Assembly: GCA_028767165.1 (NCBI GenBank)
Contig: JARACJ010000016.1
Location: 52,788-116,787, forward strand
Length of the DNA: 64,000 nt
Direction of reading: 5' to 3'
DNA from: Proteobacteria bacterium DTSAM18
GTDB taxonomy: Bacteria; Myxococcota_A; UBA796; GCA-2862545
Shown: positions 52,688-61,019 of the stretch, piece after piece
How the letters are laid out: each line of letters begins with the position of its first letter
How positions within the stretch are numbered: position 1 is the first letter of the stretch
The notes under the pieces: generated by a model
What the model saw: only the letters and a program-made list of their open reading frames with translations
What the model was told of the DNA's origin: nothing
The model's database searches: none
Translations under genes and position numbers: made by a program

Positions 52688-54062
52688 CGTCGTTCTCGGA
52701 GTCGTCGTTGTCGGGAAGGGGCCCGGCGAGGGCGCGGAACAGGTCGACGCGGAGCGCGAGCTGGGTGCGACGGGCGTCGATCTGCTGGCGGCTCAGCTCC
52801 TGCGCGGTGGTGCGGGCGCTGAGGGCATCGAGGTAGGTGACGTCGAGGCCACCGGTGTACTGGGCCTGCAGGCCGTCGGCGGCGCGGGTGGCGAGGTCGG
52901 CCTGGGTGTCGACCAGCGCGAGCAGCTCCGCCTGCCGGCGGTTGCGGGTGAGGGCGTCCTCGACCTCCTGCAGCGTGATCAGCAGGGTGTCGCCGTAGTC
53001 GGCGACGGCCGCCTCGAGCAGGGCCTTGCGGCGGCTGACCTCCGCCCGCCGGCGTCCGCCCTCGAACAGGGGCGCCACGAGGTTGGCGGCCAGCTGGGCG
53101 ACCCAACCGGTGAGCAGCGCCTGCGCGCTCGCGGGGATGTTCGACACCCCGCCGCCGATCCGCAGCTGGGGGAACTGGTCCGCGATGGCGACCGCCACGT
53201 CCGCGTTCACGGCGGCCACCCTGTACTCTGCGGCGCGCACGTCCGGGCGGCGTCGGATCAGGTCGAGGGGCACGCCGGCCGAGGGCATGGCCGGAAGGGC
53301 GGGCAGGTGTTCGGGCGGGCGGGACCAGGTGTCGTCGGGCGTGCGTCCCAGGAGCACGGCGAGCCTGTGCTCGAGGACCTCGAGATCGGTGAGGCGCTCC
53401 ACCCGCTGGGCGCGGGTCTGCTCGAGCAGGCGCTCCTGGCGCAGGGCGTCCCCCTGACGGACGACGCCGTACAGGAAGCGGGCGTTCATGACCTCCGCCA
53501 TGCCCTCGTTGGCCGCGATCTGCTGGTCGAGCAGGGCGATCTGCTCCCGGGTGGCCCCCAGCGCGATCCAGGTGTTCACGACCGCGGCCGACAGCGCGAT
53601 GGCGGCGGCCTCGGCGTCCATGCGGGTGGCTTCGCGCCGGGCCACGTCGCCCCGGATCTGTCCGCGGATCCGCCCCCACAGGTCGATCTCGTAGCTGGCC
53701 TCGACCCCCACCTCGACAAACGAGCGCAGGTTGTTGTCGACGCCCTGGCCGGTGCCGACGGAGCCGGTGACGAAGGTGCCGAGGGTCGGCATGAGTCCCG
53801 CCCGGGACTGGCGCACGAGGGCCTGCGCGGCCTCGAGCCGGGAGAAGGCGGCCCGCACCGAGAAGTTGTTCGCCAGGGCCTCGTCGACCGCGGCGTCCAG
53901 ATCCGCGTCGCCGAAGGCCTGCCACCAGTGATCGGCGATGGGCTGGACACCCGACGTGGAGAATGCCAGCGGCTCCACGTCCACCGGGGGCGGGGGAGGG
54001 GTGTGGTGGGTACATGAGGCCAGGAGCAGGCCCAGAGGCAGCATTGGTGGGATGGTACGCAA
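52680..54062 (-). CDS. Outer-membrane efflux lipoprotein (NodT/TolC-like)
   Basis: A 460-residue channel protein with a lipobox (GLLLASC) and two long helical repeats (FSRLEAAQALVRQSRAGLMPTL... ASYEIDLWGRIRGQIRGDV and LEHRLAVLLGRTP... APLFEGGRRRAEVSRRKALLEAAVADYGDTLLITLQEVEDAL), the TolC-family pattern. FGDADLDAAVDEAL is the NodT-type opening. The start is TTG at 54062 (no strong ribosome site); ATG at 54044 would leave a short, uncharged signal. First gene of a complete three-gene export system. Confidence 0.9.
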   Translation of the reverse strand: MRTIPPMLPLGLLLASCTHHTPPPPPVDVEPLAFSTSGVQPIADHWWQAFGDADLDAAVDEALANNFSVRAAFSRLEAAQALVRQSRAGLMPTLGTFVTGSVGTGQGVDNNLRSFVEVGVEASYEIDLWGRIRGQIRGDVARREATRMDAEAAAIALSAAVVNTWIALGATREQIALLDQQIAANEGMAEVMNARFLYGVVRQGDALRQERLLEQTRAQRVERLTDLEVLEHRLAVLLGRTPDDTWSRPPEHLPALPAMPSAGVPLDLIRRRPDVRAAEYRVAAVNADVAVAIADQFPQLRIGGGVSNIPASAQALLTGWVAQLAANLVAPLFEGGRRRAEVSRRKALLEAAVADYGDTLLITLQEVEDALTRNRRQAELLALVDTQADLATRAADGLQAQYTGGLDVTYLDALSARTTAQELSRQQIDARRTQLALRVDLFRALAGPLPDNDDSENDDA

Positions 54063-54398
54063 GGGCGGGGCCGTATCCGTTGAGCCGGTACGCGCGAGAC
54101 GCGCGTGGGTGATCGTGACATGCCGGGACGTCGGTAGCCCGCACGGGCGCGGGCTGCTCTCGCCGTTCGTGGCGCGATGCTACCGCAACGTGGGGGCCAC
54201 GCCAGGAGAGGATGGGGGCGGTGGCCTCTTCAGGGCCGGCGGAAGCGATCCGACACGTGGAAGGTCCTCGTCGTGGAACCGAAGGTTCCAGCTGCGCTTC
54301 GGTGCCGCGGTACCGCCCTCGTCCCTCGGCGCCCCCCGTCACGATCGTGGCGGGTACCCGGCCTTCGCGGGAACGCGAGGCCTGCACTGGAGCCATCC
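54063..54398. other. Intergenic region without a recognisable gene
   Basis: This 336-bp gap separates the divergent efflux operon and the DoxX gene. It has a small perfect hairpin TGGAACC-GAA-GGTTCCA at 54274-54290. No promoter was recognised with confidence, and open frames across the gap lack ribosome sites and coding character. Confidence 0.45.
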
Positions 54399-54860
54399 AT
54401 GAACAGCTCTGTCCCCCGGTTGGTCCGCAAGGGCGCTGCGCCCGCCCAACCCGGCAGCCTGGCCCACGACGTCGGTCTGTTCGTCCTTCGGGTCGTACCG
54501 GGGTTGTCCCTCGCCCTCCTTCATGGCTGGGGCAAGGTCACCGCCCTGCTCTCGGGGGCCGAAGGCTTCCCCGATCCCCTGGGCATCGGCGGTGTACCCA
54601 GCGCGCTGCTCGCGGCATCGGCAGAGTTCCTGGCGGCGCTCCTGGTCGCCCTCGGGCTGTTCACCCGGCTCGCCACGGTGCCGATCATCCTGACCATGCT
54701 GGTGGCGGTGTTCGTCTTCCACGCCGGAGACCCCTGGAAGGATCGGGAGCTCGCGTCGCTGTACCTCGTCATCCATGTGGCCATCGCGGCACTTGGGCCG
54801 GGGGCGTGGTCGCTCGATGCCATGTGGTTCCGTCGTGGTGGGGACGAGCTGGAGCCCTGA
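54399..54860 (+). CDS. DoxX family membrane protein
   Basis: A 153-residue protein with four hydrophobic helices. LFVLRVVPGLSLALLHGWGKV, ASAEFLAALLVALGLFTRLATVPI and MLVAVFVFHAGDPW are typical DoxX-family positions (R...P..L...HG..K; E...A..L..G...R). The family includes redox/quinone-linked membrane proteins; here the partner is unknown. ATG with GGAG upstream. It precedes the formate-THF ligase gene by 115 bp. Confidence 0.88.
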   Translation: MNSSVPRLVRKGAAPAQPGSLAHDVGLFVLRVVPGLSLALLHGWGKVTALLSGAEGFPDPLGIGGVPSALLAASAEFLAALLVALGLFTRLATVPIILTMLVAVFVFHAGDPWKDRELASLYLVIHVAIAALGPGAWSLDAMWFRRGGDELEP

Positions 54861-54975
54861 CCTTCCTCACCCGCTCGGGCGGAGGAGGCGCGACCCCAGG
54901 GCAACCGGCGTCACGGTTGGCGTGACGGTACCGAACGGGTTCCTCCCCTTGCAGGCCCCAGGAGGAACCGCGCCC

Positions 54976-56637
54976 ATGCTCTCCGACCTCGTCATCGCCC
55001 GCTCCGTCACCCCCCGTCCCATCCAGGAGATCGCCGCGAAGGTCGGGCTCGGCCCCGGCCAGATCCAGCCCTACGGCCACGACAAGGCGAAGATCCTGGT
55101 GGACCCGGCCGCACCGGCCCACGGTCGCCTCGTGCTGGTCTCCGCCATGACGCCCACGCCGGCAGGGGAGGGCAAGACCACCGTCTCGGTCGGCCTGGCC
55201 GACGCCATGGCGCGCATCGGGGAGGAGGTGATGCTCGCCCTGCGGGAGCCGTCGCTCGGCCCCGTGCTCGGACGCAAGGGCGGCGCCGCCGGCGGCGGGT
55301 ACAGCCAGGTGATCCCCATGGAGGACATCAACCTGCACTTCACCGGCGATCTGCACGCCGTCACCTCGGCCCACAACCTGCTCGCCGCCATGCTCGACCA
55401 CCACCTGCAGAACGGAAACCCCCTGCAGATCGAACAGCGCACCGCCACCTGGAAGCGCGTGTTGGATCTGGGCGACCGGGCCCTGCGGGAGGTCCTGGTG
55501 GGCATGGGGGGCCCGCGCAACGGCTTTCCCCGGCAGTCCGGCTTCGACATCACCGCCGCCAGCGAGGTCATGGCCATCCTGTGCATGGCCCGCGACGTCG
55601 AGGACCTCCGCCACCGCCTCGGCAACATCGTCGTCGGTCGTCGGATGGGCCGTGGCCCGGCCATCCGCGCCAAGCAGCTCGACGTGGTGGGCGCCATGAT
55701 GGTCCTGCTCAAGGATGCCCTGCGGCCCAACCTCGTCCAGACCCTCGAGGGCACGCCGGCCCTCATCCACGGTGGTCCATTCGCCAACATCGCCCAGGGC
55801 ACCAACACCATCCTCGCCACCCGGGCGGCGATGGGGCTCGCCGACTGGACCATCACCGAGGCCGGCTTCGGCTTCGACCTCGGTGGCGAGAAGTTCCTCG
55901 ACCTGAAGTGCCCGGCGGCCGGCATCTCCCCGAGCTGTGTGGTCATGGTGGCCACGGTCCGGGCCCTCAAGGTGCACGGGGGGGTGCCGCTGAAGGATGT
56001 CTCGCTGCCCAGTCTCGACGGCGTCCGGGACGGCCTGCCCAACCTCGAGGCCCACCTCGACGCCTGCAAGGCCGTGGGCCTGCCCGTCGTGGTGGCGGTG
56101 AACCGCTTCGGGACCGACACGGACGAGGAGCTGCAGATCGTGCTCGACGCCTGCGCCGACCGGGGCGTGCCCGCCGCCGTCAGCCGTGCCTTCGAGGAGG
56201 GCGGGGAGGGGGCCGAGGAGCTCGCGCGTCTGGTGGTGCAGGCTGGATCCAGCGACGGCCTGCAGTTCGAGCCCGTGCAGAAGCCCGGGCGCAGCGCCCT
56301 CGACAACCTTCGCGACGTCGCGACCACCTTCTACGGCGCCAAGGAGGTCGTCCTCGTCGGGCAGGCCCGGAAGGACTGGCGGCGGATCCAGGATCTCGGC
56401 CTGGATCTGCTCCCCGTGTGCGTGGCGAAGACCCCAGCGAGCCTGTCCGACGACCCAAGGGCCCTCGGTCGTCCCGAGGATCACACCCTGCACGTGCGAT
56501 CCATCGAGATCTCCGCCGGCGCCGGCTTCCTGGTGCCCATCACGGGCTCCGTGCTGCGGATGCCGGGCATGCCCAAGGTGCCCGGCGCCACCCGGTTGGA
56601 TCTGGACGGACAGGGCCAGATCGTCGGTCTCAGCTAG
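54976..56637 (+). CDS. fhs: Formate-tetrahydrofolate ligase
   Basis: A 553-residue enzyme that forms 10-formyl-THF from formate, THF and ATP, feeding purine and one-carbon metabolism. The P-loop-like TPAGEGKTT (61-69) and family motifs MTPTPAGEGKTTVSVGL, REPSLGPVLGRKGGAAGGGY, FDITAASEVMAILC, HGGPFANIAQGTN, EAGFGFDLGGEKFLDLKC and MPGMPKVPGA are all present. The length is normal. ATG at 54976 follows AGGAGG at ten bases. It is followed by the MarR gene on the same strand. Confidence 0.97.
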   Translation: MLSDLVIARSVTPRPIQEIAAKVGLGPGQIQPYGHDKAKILVDPAAPAHGRLVLVSAMTPTPAGEGKTTVSVGLADAMARIGEEVMLALREPSLGPVLGRKGGAAGGGYSQVIPMEDINLHFTGDLHAVTSAHNLLAAMLDHHLQNGNPLQIEQRTATWKRVLDLGDRALREVLVGMGGPRNGFPRQSGFDITAASEVMAILCMARDVEDLRHRLGNIVVGRRMGRGPAIRAKQLDVVGAMMVLLKDALRPNLVQTLEGTPALIHGGPFANIAQGTNTILATRAAMGLADWTITEAGFGFDLGGEKFLDLKCPAAGISPSCVVMVATVRALKVHGGVPLKDVSLPSLDGVRDGLPNLEAHLDACKAVGLPVVVAVNRFGTDTDEELQIVLDACADRGVPAAVSRAFEEGGEGAEELARLVVQAGSSDGLQFEPVQKPGRSALDNLRDVATTFYGAKEVVLVGQARKDWRRIQDLGLDLLPVCVAKTPASLSDDPRALGRPEDHTLHVRSIEISAGAGFLVPITGSVLRMPGMPKVPGATRLDLDGQGQIVGLS

Positions 56638-56796
56638 GGTAGGGGGCCGGGGGGCGTGTCGCAGGTTGCGAGCCCGTACGGGCGTCTTTCGAGCCGGGTC
56701 GGGTCCGGGCACGCTTGCCCGGGTTCCGGGACCCGTGTCGATCATCGATACCGCTCAGGGTATACCTGCGGGGGCCCACAACCCCCGAGGGAGCGG

Positions 56797-57306
56797 ATGG
56801 CGGCAGCACGTATTCAGGAAGGCGAGCGCGGATATCAGGTGGTGCAGGCGATTCGCCGCATCATTCGCCGGGTCTCGTCCCACTCCCGCCTCATGGCCCA
56901 GGAGACCGGCCTCACGCTGCCCCAGCTGTTGTGCATGCGCGCCATCCACGAGTCCGAGGCCGACGAGGTCACCCTCGCGCGCGTGGCCGATGCCGTGCAC
57001 CTGTCCCGCTCCACCGTGTCCGGGGTCATCGAACGCCTGGTGAAGGCCGGCTACGTCACCCGGGTGCGCAGCGAGGTCGATCGCCGTCGGGTGCACCTCG
57101 CCCTCACGCCCGACGGCCAGGCCAGGCTCGAGGCCGTGCCGGCCCCCCTGCAGGATCGCTTCCTCTCCCGGCTCGCCGATCTTCCCGAGTCCGAGCAGGA
57201 GGCGCTGCTTGCATCCCTGCATCGCATCGTCGAGCTGATGGATGCAGAGGATCTCGACGCCGCGCCGCTCCTCCTGCCGGGCGAGAAGGTCCGCCACAGC
57301 AAGTGA
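56797..57306 (+). CDS. MarR family transcriptional regulator
   Basis: A 169-residue regulator. The winged helix is VADAVHLSRSTVSGVIERLVKAGYVTRVRSEVDRRRVHLALTPDG (about residues 65-115), with a typical dimerisation helix before and after. The ATG at 56797 follows GAGGGAG. Upstream is a GGTATACC palindrome (56758-56765), a possible operator. MarR proteins are often controlled by small ligands; the next genes on this strand are the ablAB-like pair, 237 bp away, which are natural candidate targets. Confidence 0.9.
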   Translation: MAAARIQEGERGYQVVQAIRRIIRRVSSHSRLMAQETGLTLPQLLCMRAIHESEADEVTLARVADAVHLSRSTVSGVIERLVKAGYVTRVRSEVDRRRVHLALTPDGQARLEAVPAPLQDRFLSRLADLPESEQEALLASLHRIVELMDAEDLDAAPLLLPGEKVRHSK

Positions 57307-57490
57307 GCTGACGGTACCTGAAGGGTCGGATGCGCGACCGTGCGCCGGTGGATCGGGGTGCAAGCACGATCTTCGGGCGCTCGTTGTGCAAATCCTGACA
57401 AGTTTCCGGTTCGCCGCCTGCCAGGTGGCATCTGGTCCGCGATGTCGTCGTGGATCCAGTTCGTTCCGTGGGGGAGGGACCGTGCGCGCC

Positions 57491-57519
57491 TTGTCAAATC
57501 GTTCGTACACGAATAATAG
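57491..57519 (+). promoter_or_regulatory. Promoter of the ablAB-like operon
   Basis: TTGTCA (57491-57496), a 15-17-nt spacer and AATAAT/TAATAG (57512-57519) form the best sigma-70-type promoter in the window, 25-53 bp before the ATG. The gap 57307-57543 holds no gene. The spacer contains TCGTTCGTACACGA, partly palindromic, which could bind a regulator such as the MarR protein. Confidence 0.6.
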
Positions 57520-57543
57520 TGTGGCGAACCATTCGAGGACAAT

Positions 57544-58953
57544 ATGAACAGTCGACTCTCTACTTCTGCATCCAATCATCATCCCTTCCGTCCTACCCCC
57601 AACCAGTCCCCCAGCACCTGGAGCCGTCACGTCTCCTGGGCGAGAGGAGGCCTCCGAGCGGGCGCGTGGTGGAAGCAGGTGGCAGGATTCAGGGATGTGT
57701 CGGCTGAGGTCTTCCACGACCCCGACTGGCAGCTCGCCAACCTGATCACCGACTCCAGGCAGGTCCGCGAGCTCCTGGCCTACCAGGCCTCCGAAGCCTT
57801 CCTCGACGAGCTCGAGCAGCTCCTGTGCATGTGCCCCCGTGCCCTGCGCCTGACCCCCTACCAGTTCAGCCTGATCAACTGGTCCGAGCCCTGGGGCGAT
57901 CCCATCCGCAAGCAGTACATCCCGCTTGCCTGCGAGATCGAGCCCGACCACCCGCTGCTGCAGCTCGCCGGTGGATCCACCACCGACCGCACGCTGCCTC
58001 TCGGCGTCACCAACCATGAGCCCCGCCACGCCCGGATCCACGTGCCCGAGCTCGGTCTGCTCAACGGCCCCCTGAGCCTGCGTGCCCACGATCGCCAGCA
58101 GCAGCGTTCGCTCAACGGCATCGATACCCAGGGCGACGTCGACCACGTCTGGCGCGATGCCATGCACTGGCTCCACCGCGCCGTCCACGTCGAGAACGTC
58201 ACGCTGCACGGCGCCGACATCTTCGTGATGGAGGCCGAGACCCTCTCCCGTCGCCTGAAGGAGCTCCTGGCGGTGCCCCACCTGCGTCGCCTCCTCATCG
58301 AGACGGAAGGCCTCGGCGCACTGCCCCAGCGGATCCTCCGCGACGGCGACTGGCTCGACGCCCTCGCGGCCATCTCCCGTGAGGCCCGTCAGCGTGGCAT
58401 CGAGTTCCGCCTGCAGGCCTCCATCCACCACCCGGCGGAGATCACCCTGGTCACCCAGAAGGCCATGGACGTCCTGTTCCTGCAGGGTGTGCGCGTGTCC
58501 AACCGCACGCTGCTGATGCGCGGCGTGAACGACGACGAAGCCACCATGCGCAAGCTCGTCGAGCAGCTCACCTGGATCCACATGCGTCCCACCACCATCG
58601 AGTGTCTGCCGATGCTTCGCGGTGGTGAGCTGCACCGTACCTCCCTGCGTCGTGCCATCGAGCTCGAGGAGGCCCTGCGTCACACCCGCGGTCTCGCCCA
58701 GCAGCCCCGGTTCGTGGTGCCCACCTCCCATGGTGGCCAGCTGCGGAGCCTCGGTGGGTCCGAGGCCTACTGCGACCAGCGTGGCGTCGCCGTCTTCCGT
58801 CCCATGCGGGGCGAGGGCGAAGAGCTGACCTTCGTGTTCGACCCTCTCAAGGTCCTCGAGGCGCCGATGCGTCGGGGCATGCTCCACCCGGTGCACCGCA
58901 AGCAGGCCGTGCAGAAGGTGCTCGACATGGCAGGCATCGTGGTGGCCCATTGA
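57544..58953 (+). CDS. AblA/KamA-like protein lacking the radical-SAM cysteine motif
   Basis: A 469-residue homolog of lysine 2,3-aminomutase, the radical-SAM/PLP enzyme making beta-lysine. The family landmarks hold: DWQLANLITD (61-70), LRLTPYQFSLINWSEP-type and DPIRKQYIP (119-127), TLHGADIFVM in the position of the GGDPL turn, HHPAEIT, and RVSNRTLLMRGVNDDEATM near 320. In active enzymes a CxxxCxxC holds the [4Fe-4S] cluster after VTN; here the aligned positions are Glu159, Ala163 and His166. No cluster can form, so it cannot act as a normal mutase. GAGG five bases before ATG. The stop overlaps the ablB-like start by 4 bp. Confidence 0.82.
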   Translation: MNSRLSTSASNHHPFRPTPNQSPSTWSRHVSWARGGLRAGAWWKQVAGFRDVSAEVFHDPDWQLANLITDSRQVRELLAYQASEAFLDELEQLLCMCPRALRLTPYQFSLINWSEPWGDPIRKQYIPLACEIEPDHPLLQLAGGSTTDRTLPLGVTNHEPRHARIHVPELGLLNGPLSLRAHDRQQQRSLNGIDTQGDVDHVWRDAMHWLHRAVHVENVTLHGADIFVMEAETLSRRLKELLAVPHLRRLLIETEGLGALPQRILRDGDWLDALAAISREARQRGIEFRLQASIHHPAEITLVTQKAMDVLFLQGVRVSNRTLLMRGVNDDEATMRKLVEQLTWIHMRPTTIECLPMLRGGELHRTSLRRAIELEEALRHTRGLAQQPRFVVPTSHGGQLRSLGGSEAYCDQRGVAVFRPMRGEGEELTFVFDPLKVLEAPMRRGMLHPVHRKQAVQKVLDMAGIVVAH

Positions 58954-59825
58954 GGGGTGCCTCAGCTGATGCTGCACGGTGGGGCCAGCCGCTTTCCGCT
59001 GGTCCCCACACCTGGCACCGCGTCCTCGGCGTACCGGTGTTCGAAGATCATGACGCCGACTGTCTGCGCTGCATCCACCCGGATGTGGTGCGCACGAGCC
59101 GGTTCTCCGAGATGCTGGGCGACCTCGCCAGGCGTCGCGGACGGACCGGCGTCGAAGTGCTCGCGGGACGTCTCGTCGCCCATGGGTTGAAGCAGTCCGG
59201 CTTCACCGAGGCGGCCGTGATCCCCGGCTACTACCACGGCGAGGAAGAAGGCGTCCTCCTGCGGATGTCCCTGGGTCGCAAGGGCAAGGCGCCCTGGCGT
59301 CACCGGGCCGTCCAGGGTGTTCGACGCCTGCTTCGGGCAGGAACCGGCGGTGTGCCGCGTCCGCCGCTCGATACCCGGCAGGCCCACCGTGGCGATGCCT
59401 GGGCCCTCGCCCACATGTGGAACGAGAGCTGGCCACCGTCAGCTGGTCCCGGGAGAGTGGATCCCCGTCGGATGGAGACGTGGATCCAGGAGGGGGGACC
59501 CTGGCGTGTGGTCGGTGTCCGTTCCCAGCTGGTCGCGAGCGCCAGCACGCGGCTGGATCACACCGCGCGAGCGGCGGAGATCGTCGGCTGCATCTCCCGG
59601 CCGGGGTTCCGGGGGCGTGGCTACATGCAGGCCATCGTGCGCGACCTGTGCAACGACCTCGAACGTGCAGGCTTCGTCACGGCCTTCGCCGTGTGCCCGG
59701 CGGATGAGCCGGCGCCCAACCTCGTCTTCCAGCGCAACGGCTTCCAGTCCCACGCCGAGGTGCCGCGGTTCCAGGTGAGGGGAGGCAAGCGCAAGGACGC
59801 CCGGGTGTGGGTGAAGCCCCTCTAG
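58950..59825 (+). CDS. AblB-like (beta-lysine acetyltransferase) GNAT protein
   Basis: A 291-residue protein; TTG start at 58950 overlaps the ablA-like stop. The N-terminal half (HGLKQSGFTEAAVIPGYYHGEEEGVLLRMSLGR) fits the IPGFY-x-GE...R signature of putative beta-lysine N-acetyltransferases. The C-terminal GNAT part has the acetyl-CoA loop RPGFRGRGYM and ends KRKDARVWVKPL where known AblB ends MNIWYKPL. In methanogens and some bacteria AblA and AblB make the osmolyte N-epsilon-acetyl-beta-lysine. Here the gene is kept intact although its partner lacks the cluster, so another source of beta-lysine or a new substrate is implied. Confidence 0.82.
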   Translation: MRGASADAARWGQPLSAGPHTWHRVLGVPVFEDHDADCLRCIHPDVVRTSRFSEMLGDLARRRGRTGVEVLAGRLVAHGLKQSGFTEAAVIPGYYHGEEEGVLLRMSLGRKGKAPWRHRAVQGVRRLLRAGTGGVPRPPLDTRQAHRGDAWALAHMWNESWPPSAGPGRVDPRRMETWIQEGGPWRVVGVRSQLVASASTRLDHTARAAEIVGCISRPGFRGRGYMQAIVRDLCNDLERAGFVTAFAVCPADEPAPNLVFQRNGFQSHAEVPRFQVRGGKRKDARVWVKPL

Positions 59826-60283
59826 AAGGGCGCAGGCATGGGGTACCACCCCGCGAGCCTCAGCCCCCAGAATCCGAACATCAGCACGCCTGCCCACAGG
59901 AAGCTGCCGATCACGAACGCCCGGCTCGACATGCGCAGCAGCCCGGGCTTCTTCAGCAGCAGGCGGGCCGCACCGAGCAGACCCATCGCCTGGATCCACA
60001 GGAACAGGCTGGATCCGGCCACGTTGTACTGCAGCGCCGTGGCGACCTCGCCCCGCACCAGCCACACCCACGAGCGGGTCATGCCGCAGCCGGGGCAGGG
60101 AAGGCCTGTGAGCTGCAGGAAGGTACACACGCCCGGGATCTCCACACCGAGCACGGCCGTGTGCTCGTGGCCCGACGGTGCCACCACCAGCGCCCCCGCC
60201 AGGCACACCAGCGCGCTCGCCATGTAGATCCAGCTGAGGGTCTGGGGGCGGTGCAGCAGGGGCTGGGTGGGGGCTTGGTTCAT
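59822..60283 (-). CDS. DUF2752 membrane protein
   Basis: A 153-residue protein with three to four hydrophobic helices and the family motif LTGLPCPGCGMTRSWVWLVRG (cysteines 63 and 66). The role of DUF2752 proteins is unknown; the CPxCG motif could bind metal or form a disulphide. ATG at 60283 overlaps the RluA stop by 4 bp, so the pair is coupled. Its stop shares the palindromic CTAG (59822-59825) with the convergent ablB-like gene. Confidence 0.87.
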   Translation of the reverse strand: MNQAPTQPLLHRPQTLSWIYMASALVCLAGALVVAPSGHEHTAVLGVEIPGVCTFLQLTGLPCPGCGMTRSWVWLVRGEVATALQYNVAGSSLFLWIQAMGLLGAARLLLKKPGLLRMSSRAFVIGSFLWAGVLMFGFWGLRLAGWYPMPAPF

Positions 60284-60999
60284 GGGGCCAGCAGATCCAG
60301 GGGCTCGGCCCCCACCAGCTCGGGGGAGGCCTTCACGGCATCGTCCCACCAGGGGAGACGCTGCCACAATTGCACCAGATCCAACGGCGGAGGGCACGTC
60401 ACGACAAGTCTGGATCCGTCCTCACGGAGCAGATCCAGCTTGGCGCAGTGCAAGCCGAGGCGCTGCAGGCCCATCTCGTCGCGCCACCAGGTGTTCTGGC
60501 GGGAGTCGCCGTGGATGGCGTCCCGCAGCACGGGGTGGTGAAGATCGCGCACGTGGCGGCGCACCTGGTGGTTGCGGCCCGTCTTCGGCTCCACCAGCAG
60601 CAGGCTGCAGCGTGGATCCCGGGACTTGCCCAGGGCGGTGACGGTGCTCTGTGCATCGCGGTAGATGCCCTTGTCGTCCTTGACCGGGTGATCCACCTCC
60701 ACCGGGTCGATCCAGCGGAACCAGCCCCGCACGAAGGCCAGGTAGGCCTTGTAGGAGTGCTCCGACCGCAGCGCCCAGTGCAGCTCCTTGGCCATCTCCG
60801 GGTCGAAGGCGATCATCAGGCAGCCCGACGTGGCCCGATCCAGCCGGTGCACCAGGTGGATCCGGCGACCGAACTGCTCCATGGCCACGTCGGCCAGGGT
60901 GGTCTTGTCGTGGACCAGCTTGGAGCGGTGGCAGGCGAGGCGGGCGGGCTTGGCGATGACCACGAAGCGGGGGTCTTCGTGCAGGACGTGCAGCTGCAT
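60280..60999 (-). CDS. RluA family pseudouridine synthase
   Basis: A 239-residue enzyme that converts uridine to pseudouridine in rRNA or tRNA. Catalytic Asp54 lies in HRLDRATSG (51-59), followed by LHWALRSEHSYKAYLAFV, EPKTGRNHQVRRHV (motif III) and LGLHCAKL. There is no S4 domain, so it is of the TruC/short RluA class; the exact target site is unknown. Encoded upstream of DUF2752 with a 4-bp overlap. Confidence 0.93.
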   Translation of the reverse strand: MQLHVLHEDPRFVVIAKPARLACHRSKLVHDKTTLADVAMEQFGRRIHLVHRLDRATSGCLMIAFDPEMAKELHWALRSEHSYKAYLAFVRGWFRWIDPVEVDHPVKDDKGIYRDAQSTVTALGKSRDPRCSLLLVEPKTGRNHQVRRHVRDLHHPVLRDAIHGDSRQNTWWRDEMGLQRLGLHCAKLDLLREDGSRLVVTCPPPLDLVQLWQRLPWWDDAVKASPELVGAEPLDLLAP

Positions 61000-61019
61000 G
61001 GGGGCTCGGGGAGGGGGCG

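Noticed and set aside
53938..54402. Plus-strand frame before DoxX
   Set aside because: Its first part is antisense to the outer-membrane efflux gene, there is no ribosome site, and the rest is Gly/Arg/Ser-rich with no recognisable domain.
57814..57858. CxC pair (LLCMCPRAL) in the AblA-like protein as a substitute cluster motif
   Set aside because: It lies about 60 residues before the cluster position, within a helix, with only two cysteines.
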